A stretch of 64,000 nucleotides of DNA from Paramacrobiotus metropolitanus. Lineage: Eukaryota > Tardigrada > Eutardigrada > Parachela > Macrobiotidae. The notes below the pieces were generated by a model. That model was not told the DNA's origin. It ran no database searches and worked only from the letters and a program-made list of their open reading frames with translations. Every line of letters begins with the position of its first letter. Within the stretch, counting starts at the first letter, position 1. Shown here one piece after another: positions 39,301 through 50,500 of the stretch. The stretch lies in assembly GCF_019649055.1 (NCBI RefSeq), contig NW_026570248.1:372001-436000 (forward strand), in the 5' to 3' direction. Both the position numbers and the translations under genes were made by a program.

Positions 39301-40972
39301 TCAAACAGTCTTCCGACGCGTCCTTAAAGTCCATATGTAGACAGATTTTCCAGGGACAAGCCGCATCGCTGTTAGCAATTGCATTCACTTCTCGGCAACC
39401 AGGATTATCTGGCAGTTCCTTATCACTTGCATGCAACGGTTGGCCGGAAGCTTGCACCGGATTCAAAATAACCTTATCGCCGGCTACCACCTATAAAACG
39501 ATTTCGCAGAGCATTAAACACGGCGCAAGTACAAATATGGGAAAACCTGACTACCGTGTCTCCCACGGCGCGCAGTTTGTAGAATCGTTCAATATAGAAC
39601 CATGAGCCTTCATTGCCATTCGAATCGAGATGGACACGCATGGCATTCTTTTCCATCAGTGCCGGCAAATGCTTGTTGACAGTCAAATACTTGTTACTTT
39701 GCAAATGCAGAAACTGCAGTACAAACAAAACCGTCAAAACCGCCTCGCTTACGTGATACAATTCCGCACTGCGTTACATTCAGACTTAGAAAGTATGCAT
39801 AGTGGCGTTTACGAGAAAAGATAACTGCTGCTAGTATTCAACATCTAGAGTAGATTCGAAAATAAAAAAAATGAAAAACAGACTCAAACAATGTCGACTA
39901 CCGACAGTATACATATCCGTTAAAACTGCAGAATTCTTAAGTATGTTGACATTACTTGACACTCAATTAATGCAAGTGTTGACAAAATAATTATGACTAT
40001 GCTTTATTGTTAATAAAAACAGGAACGGTAAAAAGAATTCGCTATCGTTAACTGCTCAGTGTAAGGCATTCTTAAAACAAATTAAACGGACATCCTGTTG
40101 CTTCCGGGAAGCTTCGTTTTACTTTCTAGTTCAAATGCGATATTCTGATTAAAACAGGTAAACAAAAATTTTTCACATTACCATACCTGCACCACATTTC
40201 CATACAGTATTGGTGATCCTGTCATCTTGCGGCTTTCGTTTTCATTTTGCTTCTTCTCCATTTCCGCCGCATGCTGTTACCAGTAGGGTGATTGATAATC
40301 AACCAGCTTTACATATGCACGACACAGTGCGCAAGCGCACAGGCCTCTTACGTGTAATTTGTTTATTAGTGCAGATGGCGCCGACGATCCCGTCTGTTGA
40401 CGGGCTTGCTTGCTTTTCTGGAATTGATTCTGGGCTGTATAGCGATTCATGGGACAAATTTTGAATAAGCAGTCTAAAAAACAGCAACACAATTGTACCA
40501 CATTTATAACCACGGCATCAGTACACAGATGATGATCAGCTGTGCAAGAGATGCTAAAATTAGCAATCAAAACATTCGATCGCATCCAACATCAACAAAA
40601 CACCTGTTGCATGGGCACAACTGCAGTTCACGATGCATGTTAAGTACATTACCATTACGTTATTTTAATGCTGCGACTCTGATCAAAAACAATAATTACC
40701 TCGAAATTTTCTCGGCGGGTTTTCCAGATCTCCATCGCGTGGATTTACGACGCAGCGCTCGTCGACCAGACTGCAACGCAGCTAAGAAACATTCACAGAC
40801 GCTCGAAATTGGAATATTTCCATCCGTTTACTGCTCACCCTAAAGATGTGAGAAATCCAGCATCCTGCGAAATCCCGTCTTTATTGTTCGTAGATTCCGC
40901 GAACAGTGCAACGACATCTCCCATGCGCAGGAATGCCACGCTGTGCGAATCATCCAGGTTATTGGACGACAT
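27341..40972 (-). CDS. ITPR1: Inositol 1,4,5-trisphosphate receptor (IP3R)
   Basis: ER calcium-release channel, about 2,764 residues, complete. I cannot say which vertebrate paralogue is closest. Minus-strand exons: 40972-40839, 40770-40700, 40473-40352, 40273-40187, 39713-39555, 39490-39296, 39001-38759, 38648-38494, 38336-38119, 38051-37816, 37728-37561, 37401-37229, 37144-36992, 36924-36799, 36738-36643, 36582-36427, 36368-36164, 36086-35939, 35873-35513, 35405-35258, 35165-34722, 34647-34523, 34286-34047, 33911-33736, 33685-33454, 33244-33098, 33028-32896, 32839-32646, 32542-32394, 32158-32050, 31966-31724, 31642-31486, 31420-31116, 31051-30740, 30672-30358, 30300-30108, 29968-29598, 29521-29357, 29297-29114, 28424-28192, 28123-27958, 27898-27738, 27526-27341. 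Ligand-site residues: FLRSTGR (about 285-289), R526/K530/R533 and YRR near 592. From about residue 2276 come six membrane segments, a filter GGGIGDVLR and the tail [24 protein letters not shown]. Phases agree everywhere except between 34523 and 34286. The 35939 donor is uncertain (alternative 35960). Confidence 0.95.
28469..29079. mobile_element. MITE-like element in an IP3-receptor intron
   Basis: The 15-bp ends GGTCACCACTCCGTA at 28469-28483 and its exact complement at 29065-29079 bound about 611 bp. Inside each end the sequence is a degenerate tandem array built on units resembling AAGGTAGTGC and TGCGTACGGAGT, in opposite orientations at the two ends, so the element has long imperfect inverted arms. 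It fills most of the 689-bp intron just before the pore exon; most of the gene's other introns are 50-130 bp. No transposase is encoded and no clear target-site duplication was found. Confidence 0.65.
30301..30357 (-). other. 57-bp in-frame, stop-free intron in the IP3 receptor
   Basis: Homology joins ...ASIE directly to [13 protein letters not shown], with the intervening 57 bases bounded by GTCATT and TTTGCAG. The length is 19 codons and contains no stop, so retention would insert 19 residues without breaking the protein. The site is in the coupling domain shortly before the channel region. Confidence 0.7.
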
Positions 40973-42691
40973 TTTTTATAGCCAATATCGAACAGCGTTT
41001 CGCCGTCGAAACGCAAACACAGACTACACTCAACCAGCACGGATTGAGGTATCACAGCACACGTAGCATTCTTTCCATCCGCAAAACATAACACAAGAAA
41101 AGATTTAGCGATTGCGAAGTTTTGTTTCACGGAGGCATTATGCGTTCAGAGTGGATGATGTTCGTTCTTGCGAAACAAATGGCACACTACAGGATCCCTG
41201 CTTGTGACGGATTTTATCGGCAGCAGTTCCGAATGGGGACCGCGTACACTGTACATAGCATACACCCGAAAAGTGAAATGTGGCTGCGTGTTGCCGCAGC
41301 CTGGCACATCGACAACTGTTTCTCGCTTCTGTAACTTCGGGGCACAGTGAAGAAAAACGAAGGTTAGCTAACACCACTTTATTCTTAGCCTGTTCAAAAC
41401 GTGATTTACAATAAAATGCCTGCGGCTACACAAAAGGCATATGAGTATTGTTCAGCTTCAAGCGAATTAATGAGCAATAATGACCTTGCGTCTCACCGGA
41501 AAGTAATGATCTTCGAAATGTTCTCTGCGATGTGGAGTGTGAGTTGGTTGTCGCCTTGTCGGTGTAAACTTTAGTTTCTAATCGTAAAAGTTTCTTCTGC
41601 GATTGAAATTTATGTTAAGCTGACACTCCGGAAGAATCGGCTTCCTCAAACGAAAAACATGCTAAGAGGAAACACTTTTTACGTCACAGCGTTATCGTTG
41701 ACCGTCAGTTCGTCTGCATGGTTTGCACTTTACAGTAAAGCACTTAAGTACGTGCGCGCAATTCCGCCGAACAACAAATGCCACCTGATTAACGCGATCT
41801 AATTGTGAACCACAGCATCCAATTAAGCCTATCAACCTTACAAATTCGATTGTGAAATGTAGGTTTTATATATATCGATTGTTTAAAAATAGGTTTTATT
41901 TGTGCACGAACAGTATTTTGTACTATTGCTAGTAGTGATGCTCTAAAGGGTCCGTACATTCAAATTATTTTTGGTTTTATTTCAGATTCAATCATTCATT
42001 AAAAAGACGTCATTGCTTGAATGGTTGTTTACAGCTGAGCACCAACGTTATAGTAATATCATATTGTAATGTACTTGTACCATTTGTATTGTATGATATG
42101 CTTACCGCTTACGATTAGTTGATTACGATTAGTTGATTATGATTACGATTAGTTGTCTGATTGTTACTTACTGAACATAATTGAATACAGGTAGTGGGTT
42201 TTCTTTTGCAAACGACTTTCCTGCAAGAAAAATTTCAGTAAATTTCTGTATCACCCTCTTCCTCAAACGCCGAATTCACTACGCAGGCCAGCACAGCCAT
42301 AAACGTTAATCACAATAGCAACAAGTAAAAACGGAACCTAAAGTTGTAGACCGATAAGAACTATATTTTCAACCCTAAATAACTTGTCAACTTTCAGCAA
42401 GAAAATTCCACATCGAGGTTTTATCAGTCATTATGCATCGCGATAACAAATCCGCGCACAAAAACAAAAGCAAATTGAAAGACTAACAACAGTTTCTGTG
42501 TTTAAAACGATTACCGCTGTGTAGGGTTATCACACTGGATGATATCCAGTAACTATCTAAAAACAACAGAAGGTAGCAACAAAACCAAAGCATAATATCA
42601 TCCAGTATCAAGAAAGTAAAATAAATTGCACATGATAAATTTAAAATGCAGAGAGCAAAGATAGTTCACTGGAGCATTTACACAGTCCACA
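40973..42691. other. Intergenic region upstream of the IP3 receptor
   Basis: It holds the receptor's presumed promoter and the 3' end of the dsRNA-binding gene. No homologous coding frame is seen. A short tandem repeat (unit TTACGATTAGTTGA) lies at 42109-42152, and a 12-bp inverted repeat (ACTGGATGATAT) is spaced over about 42535-42606. Confidence 0.55.
42109..42152. repeat. Tandem repeat, 14-bp unit TTACGATTAGTTGA
   Basis: Three near-exact copies occur in a row, the last preceded by a six-base insertion. It lies between the IP3 receptor and the dsRNA-binding gene. Confidence 0.8.
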
Positions 42692-44376
42692 TCATGCCAA
42701 ACCCTTTGCTATCTTTTCTTCCATAAGGGACAGATAACGAAGAGCATTTTTCGCGCAATCCAAATCAGCTTCGCCCTCGCTGCACCCCATACCATGAAAG
42801 TGTAGGATAGGATCATCCCGGAATTTGTTCTCGAACGTTATCCGGCAAATTCGAAGTCGCTGCCTCTCTGTTCCCACAGGAATGTTAGTGCGAGGGTAAG
42901 CATCTAACAACCGCACTACATATTCTGACGGCTTTGATACGGGGTGTTTGGGGAAATTTTCGTAGATGACCGAAAAATTCTCCAGTTCTCCCAGTTTCTC
43001 CAAAGCACCGACATCATTAAGTTGCTCAAGTTGTAAACTTAGCCGTTTGGCTGCGGCTTCATTGTCCTCGTTGGTGGTTTTTAAGCATGACACGATCTTC
43101 TTGTAGTGGAAAAGAGTCTTTTTCCACTCTGGGACAGATTTTATTTTCTTGGTTGGAGACTGAGCTTCGGTGTACGAAGCACTGACCTTCTTCTGCAGCC
43201 AAAGAGGAAAGAAAACGTGAGTGTTTAGACTAACACTGGATTGTTCGCGCGTATACCTGTGCCGAAGGGGAAGCACGTTCAGGAAATTTATCGTCAATGT
43301 ATTTCCGTACGCTGGCATCGTTCAGCAGCTTTTGTATAATTGTTGACATATTTGTATGTAGGCGGTTGCCTCATCCGTAAAGAATGCCTCTTCGTTGATC
43401 GGCTGGAAATCAGGGGAATCCCTGGAGGGCTCAATTCGTGCGGAGGCAAGGGGGAAATTGATTCCGCTCTTGAACGAAATTACAACCGGTGGAATGTTTA
43501 ATTCTTGCAACAAAGCATCTAAACTAAAAACAACGATACAATACAGATTATTAGTGTGTGTGCAACAGGTCTACAACCGTACTTGCTGACCTACAGTAGG
43601 AGTACTTATGTATTAACAACACAAGTAAAGCTCCCAATAAACTATAACATGAGTAAACCTAGTTAACAGTTAAATCGCACCTTTGACGAGGATGTTGTGG
43701 ATCAAACTTTGGCACCTTACGCGCTGGCCCTGCCCGAGAATAGCTAAAATAAACACATGGTTTTACAAATCTGGACCTAGAAGTGCAAACGCAAATACTC
43801 GCATACTAGAGAGATACTATAGTACTTACGCTTTAATAGTTCGGAGGTAAACGTACGGCATTTATGTACGTAATACGCACAAAGGGAATTTACAAAACCC
43901 GTTATTGTATAAATCAGTATAAGTTGCATAACATAATAACAATTATTGAATTAAAACGCAATTGCTGCTCTAGAGTGTTCTATCAATCGGTACACTAGTG
44001 CCTATAACATGAGAAATCATCACCTTTCCGTACAATCCGTTGTCGAGTTAGAGGCTGCGGGAGCTTGAGCTTCGTTCAACGGTTTTTCCATCACGGTGCC
44101 CGTCACTGATCGCAAAGAAGGTAATGTAGGCGTAGGCAATGTAGTAGTGCCTCTTCCCAACACCTCTAGTGCTTTCCGGGCTGTGTCCCATTTGGCTTTT
44201 TGCTTTGTTAGTCCCGATCCAGTTACCGTCATTCCGAAAAGCGTAAGACTGGCCGTGAATTCGGGTTTGTGAGGTGGGCCAGTCTGCTTTATTGATCCAT
44301 ACTCAGGACTCCGTATTCCCCGCCGCTGACACTCTTCCATCAATTTTCCAACGTAATTCTCCACACAAGGATCCAT
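42692..44376 (-). CDS. Double-stranded-RNA-binding domain protein (TARBP2/PRKRA-like), gene model uncertain
   Basis: Exon 44376..44024 encodes a good dsRBD: NYVGKLMEECQRRG, SPEYGSIKQTGPPHKPEF, then GSGLTKQKAKWDTARKALEV. The order and spacing resemble the second domain of TRBP/PACT. Exons 43743..43681 and 43523 onward follow in phase. The 3' part uses exons up to 43257 and 43192..42692. It ends in a possible divergent dsRBD or Dicer-partner-type domain (FRDDPILHFHGMG, CAKNALRYLSLMEEK). The two halves do not join in frame without an extra intron: one from a GTAATT donor near 43490 to the AG just before CTGCTG near 43331 would do it. Alternatively the 3' part begins at the ATG at 43349 (preceded by an in-frame TGA) and is a separate gene. 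Likely role: RNA silencing or editing partner, inferred from the domain only. Confidence 0.6.
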
Positions 44377-45073
44377 CGCGGTACTCTAATACACAAAATG
44401 TACAAAACAGTCTTATAGTAGCCTAGTACCCAGTGTGATCAACGATTTTACACATTCATTTGATTTCAAAAATTAGTTAAAAACTCTGAAAACAAATAAA
44501 AGGCTAACAAAAACAAATGTAAATTTTTGTGCTTTGCCTTTGCTGACTTTGCAGCGTCATATTTTGCAGTACTTACTACGTACTTACTGCTTACGGTAAT
44601 AAGTACAGTCCTTCTATATTTTTGTCAGCGAAGTTGAGCGAACTTGCAGAAGCTTCACCCCCTAGCTTTTGCCCTATGCCTTTTGTTGGACGCTGTCAAC
44701 CGGCCACAGAGTGCGCTTACAGAAACGGTAAAATTACTTACGATTAAATACGTCTTGCGATTGCGAATCTGCGCACCGCATCTGCAACCCTATTTAAATC
44801 AATTTTTATACTATCAAAGATTGTTAAAATTTAAAGATAATTAGAAAAATAATCACAAGAAAGTAAGTATAGTTATTGATGTATAAACAGAAGTAGTTAA
44901 AATTAGAAGAAAAAAAATAAATAGTTATAGTTATAACAGTTATAAACAGAAGTAATTAAAATTTACAATTGCGGTTTGTTTTGCTTTTGAGTTTGCAATG
45001 CTTAAAACATTTTCTAGTTCTGCCATAACAACCGAAGGTTTACCGTTCGACGTTTTCGTGATCTTTGCTTACG
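44377..45073. promoter_or_regulatory. Divergent intergenic region, probable shared promoter area
   Basis: About 700 AT-rich bases separate the divergent starts of the dsRNA-binding gene (minus) and the ZMAT5-like gene (plus). Both promoters must lie here if the first exons are complete. No TATA box or initiator is identified with confidence. Confidence 0.4.
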
Positions 45074-45596
45074 ATGGGAAAGGGATACTTTTGTGATTAT
45101 TGCGAGAAATTATTCCCTGATGGAGCCGAGAACAGAAAAAAACATCTTGGAGGCTTTGGCCATAAGAGGAACAAAGAACGGTACCATGCTCAACTCGAAG
45201 GTACGCACAATTGAAGTGAGTAGCGCGATGCTCGAGAGTCGAGTTTAGACAGATGCTAGAGCTGAGTCACAGCCCACAGGCCTTACGGCTTCCAACACCT
45301 CGAAGTACTCCTGATTCTGAAAATATCTTTTCAATAGTCGTACGTAAAGACGAAGCGTCACAGTGAGTTGATTGGGTCGTACTTCCTAACTTGTAGAAAG
45401 ATCTTCTTGCCAGTCGAACGAGGGATTAGTGACGAAATCCTTCCTTTTCGACCCATTGCAATGGTATTCTGCCTGGATCCAGGAAAAGCTTTTGGATATT
45501 CCATCCCCAGTGAATGTGGCAGCGGTTGTCGAATGTTCTCTGCCTGCTGTAGCAGCGGACTCGGAATTACTGCATCAGTCTTGGGGAAGGAAGTGA
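45074..45596 (+). CDS. U1-type zinc-finger protein, ZMAT5 (U11/U12-20K)-like
   Basis: Exons 45074..45200, 45260..45343, 45397..45596 with GTACGC and GTAAAG donors give 136 residues and keep phase. The first 40 residues form a C2H2 U1/matrin-type finger, [14 protein letters not shown] followed by [13 protein letters not shown]. This is very like the start of ZMAT5, a protein of the minor (U11/U12) spliceosome. Human ZMAT5 is longer (about 170 residues) and has a CCCH finger next; no CCCH motif appears in the exons here. The C-terminal part ([20 protein letters not shown]) is only loosely comparable. It could instead be another small U1-type finger protein. Exon 2 is supported by splice sites and frame only. 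Confidence 0.55.
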
Positions 45597-46376
45597 AATC
45601 GAAAAATGAAATCATCGCCGGTAGGAAAACTATGAAAGGGCCGAAAGTTGATGTATTTCTACTTTATAGTTGATGTTTGTATGAAGTACCCTGTATACTG
45701 TATTTGAAATCGACTATTTCTGTAGATTTGTGACAATATGGATATTTAATGAGACGCCTTTCGATGAAAATACAGGTAAAATTCGTTAGAAATTATGATA
45801 AAAACCTTAATCCGCGCACGTCCATGATGTAATTATCGCTACCAGAACCGCTGGAATGGCTTAATTAGAAAGTGGACTATTTGACTTGAATCATTCGCCA
45901 GTGTTTTATGTTTTATGGGATTGTTGTCGACATGTATTTACATATAGGGCAATGTTGATCTGCATACCTTTTTTGACTTATTCAGTGTACAAAAATGATC
46001 CATTGGATCTTCTTAGCCGATACTGAAAGCAAAAAAATTCACTTTAGATAAGCTTATATAAATATAACACATGTTTAAAATTTGCTAATAACAAAACCAG
46101 TGAGTCGAAAAAACGTATGTATGGTACACATGCATCCAGCTGATTCACCTAAAATTACCGCATAAGCCATGTTTTAAATGTAAGTAGAAGTTGTAGAACT
46201 AACTGTTAAGGTCTAATGTTACAGTTTCCCTGACATCTTCCTCGAAGTAACTACAGAGTTATTCTAGTTTAAGAAATATTCTAAGGCTTTCTGTACCGGA
46301 AAAGCGGAATTCATGTAATTTTGACAATTGTAACCCCGAATACTCTAGCTTAAAGCTGTGAGTGTTATACAATCGT

Positions 46377-46430
46377 CAAAGTGATTAGTATTAAATAATA
46401 TTAATCACTTTGCGATATTAATCACTTTGC
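46377..46430. repeat. Inverted plus tandem repeat based on ATTAATCACTTTGC
   Basis: CAAAGTGATTAGTATTA is followed by two direct copies of ATATTAATCACTTTGC, giving a hairpin with a duplicated right arm. It is intergenic with no overlapping gene. Confidence 0.7.
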
Positions 46431-46551
46431 AATCGTAATACAAGTCTGGAGATTTCGTATGTAAATGATGCATGGTTATCATTCATTAAATCATTATCAA
46501 TCATAATTATGAGGGCTTATAGCAAATGAGAAGCTATAGTATTCGTGATTG

Positions 46552-47340
46552 TGACAATGTTTGAGTTATGCTTCCGCTGGTGACTGGTCGCAAGAAGTAC
46601 GACGTGCAGAATCGCTCGGTAAGAAGTTTTTGATTTGGGATCAATCTGTGGCAGTGGTGTGCATGCATTTTTGTCTGAATGGTAACTGCTACTCTGAGCC
46701 CTGTCAGCACTTTCGAAAAAAATGGTATAGCGTGATTTTGTGACAAGCTGGATAGCGGTGCCATAATTATGATCAATATTTGCACTGTCATCCGTATTGG
46801 GCCGGAGTCTGTGGTGGTAATGGTTGGTATATGCATCTAGCTACTTGTCCGAAAGTTAGAGTACGTTCGTATTACCCTTCAGATCAAGAGACAACAAGGG
46901 CCTTGAAGGATGCAGTAATGTTTTCAGATGAAGATATCGTGTTTGGTGTTATTTGACGCGAGTTTATCTGTGCGGCACGCATACATTTCGCCGTCGAGAC
47001 GGTCCCACCCCGCGTAAAACCATGGCCGATAGCGTGGCGGCTGATTTGCGATACTGCTTTTCGGCTTTGTGCCGTTAGCACTGAGATGCTTACCATTAGA
47101 GACCCACCTGACCAATGCTCATTCTCATCAGTGCAAAGGAAGGCATATTGGCGTTTTACCGGCAGCTGGCTATTATCTAGGTCTATGACGAAGAGTTGAT
47201 TTTAGATCAGCATCTTGGTTATAAAGATCAAAGTTGTTCGTCAACTTCACTTATTTGAAGTATTATCGTCGGTTAAACAGAACATGACCAGCTCCGTTTT
47301 AGACACCGCATCCACAGCTACCGGATCACTTTTTGAGTCT
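46552..47340 (+). pseudogene. Possible decayed cysteine-rich coding region, family unknown
   Basis: One frame stays open from 46555 to 47196 except for stops at 46741, 46753 and 46954. Its pieces are rich in Cys, His, Trp and Tyr: CMHFCLNGNCYSEPCQHF, then RCHNYDQYLHCHPYWAGVCG, then CAARIHFAVETVPPR. Such a long nearly open frame is unusual for this AT-rich spacer. I do not recognise the family, and no splice pair removes the stops at plausible intron lengths. It may be a dead gene or chance. Confidence 0.3.
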
Positions 47341-47589
47341 TTGCCTTAACGATCCATTCGGTCCTAAACCATGTCAACTCCGAATTATACGCTTTTTTCG
47401 TTTGCAGATTCCATTCTGTAGCACCGTAAATTTTTGTAAAAAACGGTACCCCGCGCTTTGTTTATAATGTCTGCATAATGCGAAATGGGCAGGCACCTGC
47501 AGAGAATGCTGGTTGATCGTGGGAAAGTTGACGTGAATGATCGCAGTTTTTTCTTTCCTCTAGAGAGCTGTTGATTTTTATGAAGCAGC

Positions 47590-50500
47590 ATGGTTATAAT
47601 AAGATGCTGGAGCAGTCTAATAAAATGTTATGTCTTGACGTGGATATTCGCGGCTACACATATTATGGGTTTTCGACAGGATTTGACCGACCACATTCCG
47701 TCCCGCATTACGCGAGCAGACGGTACTGCTGATAAATTTGTTCTCAGCGGCTCTGCTTGTTCATCCCAGTTCTGCTCTGAAAGCGATTCGAAAGGGGAAG
47801 GACAGAATGACGGTCATCCGTGTATGTGCCAGTGTCCAAACACTTATCCCATTTTCCAAGATGATATTTCTACTTGTGTGCAGCAGATTCCTGAAAGCGG
47901 AGGTAATTATTCGGGCTAATTAATAATTGTTAATGGTAAAATGTTATTAACTTGGTCGCCTAACGCGTCGCTCATGCGATTATTTCATCTTGTTTACAAT
48001 CTTTTTTGCGTTGTACTCGTAATTGCGGTTTTGTGGTTATCGTAATGGCTATGTGATGAAGAATCAGATTGTTCTGAAACCGGCAATAATTTTTTATCTA
48101 CATCATTATTTGCGCAAGTTAAAAGCGGTACCTCGGCAGTTATAAGCCAGGGTGTTGTAGTTAGTGGTATCCTGAGACTACTTTGTGATTCATGTTCTTT
48201 GCTCAGAATCGTCAGTCAGTACCGCTAAGCTTATTAGAAGAGTTTTACTGTTTACTGATTTCTTTGACAAAAACTTCATGGAGAAAATTTTGTTCTCAGC
48301 TTCTGCAACTGAAAAGATTTGTGCGTATTGTTGAACTGGTATATGGTAACAATTAGCAAGAGAGAATGCTTCGATTTTCGTCCATTATGTGGCTTGTCGC
48401 AGTTTCATGGAAATATTCATTTTGCCCGTATTTAAAAAACTCAAAATTGATGCGGTCGATTTGGTGATTTGAGTGTCCACATTCTCAACGTAATAGATTT
48501 CTCTAACTCGTTTTGTTATTTTACCGTAGTGCTTTGCACGACATACAGACACGGAACGTGTTGCTTTGGAAATTAATCACGGAATCTCTGAGTTGGTTCT
48601 GGATGGTTGGTTATTTCAGTTTGTGTAAGATGGACAAAGAGTCGCTTGAATGTTGCAAGTTTTGGTAGCATTAATGGAACTGTTCTGCAGTAGCAGGTTC
48701 TTTCTCATCGAACGAACTAGATAGGAGTGTTAAGATACCTATTAACCGACTTAGTAGTCCGAGTTTGTGATGCTTCGTCGTTCTTCTAAATTAACGAGTG
48801 CTTGTTCGTTTTAATTAACTCTTCTACATGCGACGAAAAATTTGCATCAGTTAAGTCGCAATGAAAGTGTTTGTATTCACTTTATGTCACGGGTACAAAA
48901 ATGTACTATCTGTAGGAAAGTGGAAACTCAAGTGTGGTATAATGGTCGATTTTTTTACAGTAATTTGTACATAACTATGTTGTATCATTCTGATTGTCAG
49001 TGGAAGCACACTGAACATTCTGTTTTGCGTAATGATGTTATCTTTTATTAATTGTATGATTAAATTCTAATTTGATGTAATACAGGCATATAATGATCCG
49101 TTTTTATTTTATGTTACATCGAACTGCCATAAAAATTTATTATTCGTCGAACGAATATTTTGTATGCGGCACACATAAATGGTTGTACATCCTCTACGTC
49201 ATGTTATTCCGTTTGGGAAATGTCTCAAGTGCCTTCGTTATAAAATTTTCAGCATTTGTTCGGTCAACGACCATTTCTAGAATAATCAAAACGTAGTCAA
49301 ACGAACTGGATTTTCCTTCCTTTTTCCTCTACTCGGTACAGGTAGCTACGATGCATGGGCAGCATCGATGCTCCACATACTAGTGAAGAACTTTGCATTT
49401 TTTATTATTGCCATACTGTGCAAACTTGCGAAAAGACCTGTTGGTGCTTTGTTATGAACCACGTTGGCTGATAAAAAATTGCTTTTCTTTATTATATAAG
49501 TTATATGTGTGTGTGAATGGGCATGACGATGAATGTTGGAGCCAGTACGTTCTGTTGATGAAAATTGCGCCGAATACACTCTTTGCCCTGCCAGCTGTTT
49601 AAACGTTACTTGGATAAAATTGTTTTCCTTTGAGTAATACTGGAGAACTTGCACTCTTCGGAGTCATGAAATCTTTTGTTGTGTAGAGCGTTAAACTTTG
49701 TTTACTGGACAAGGCATAATTACTTGGGGTATTTTTAAGGTGTATGTCAAGCACGTAATCTTTTGTCAAGATGTCAGTGCCACCATGAACAAAGGTGACG
49801 ACCAAGAAACCAATTACTATCCTAGTATACACTCTTGAGGATGAATATTCACGGCGATTAATTTGACTCCGATATTCTTATCGAGAACAATTAAGGCAGT
49901 ACTGTAATCGCCCCGCTTGTACGGTATCCTTAGCGGTTACATCTTATGTGTAACAAAAACCGGCTCGAATGATAGTTCGAATTTTCGAAATCTCGATATA
50001 TATGAAATTTGATTAAGAGCTGAAATGTAGACCCTGCTTGTAATAATTACTGCATGACATATTTTGTGAATATACTCTTTTGCGTCGAATGCATGTGAAA
50101 TTGTTCATTTTATGTAAGTTAGTTGCGAAACTTGTGCGAAACTTTTGCGGGGTTTACGGAACTTGTTGGTTTCTTAGTTTACGTCCTGCTACAGTTGGCT
50201 AATTTTTGTTTCGGTTTTGTTAATTTTGTCACATTCGTACATTATTTAACATTGGCTAACGATTGGAAATAATGGTAAACTGGTTGTTGTTTTCTACATC
50301 ATTCTGTATGTTAATGTAGGTTGTCCAAATACCGCACTCACGGATGGTAAAAAGCAGGAAATCACTCCTGTCGTGCAGCTTCCTCCATTTGGTCATACGA
50401 TCAACCGGAAAATAAATATGAAAACTACCGGTAATGCGTCCATAAGTTGAAATCCGCGTTTAATTTATCACTTTGCGGGTTTTGAGTTAGTTTTACTGTT

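Noticed and set aside
45358-45615. Minus-strand 85-codon frame opposite the ZMAT5-like gene
   Set aside because: It is a shadow of the plus-strand third exon, which has splice support.
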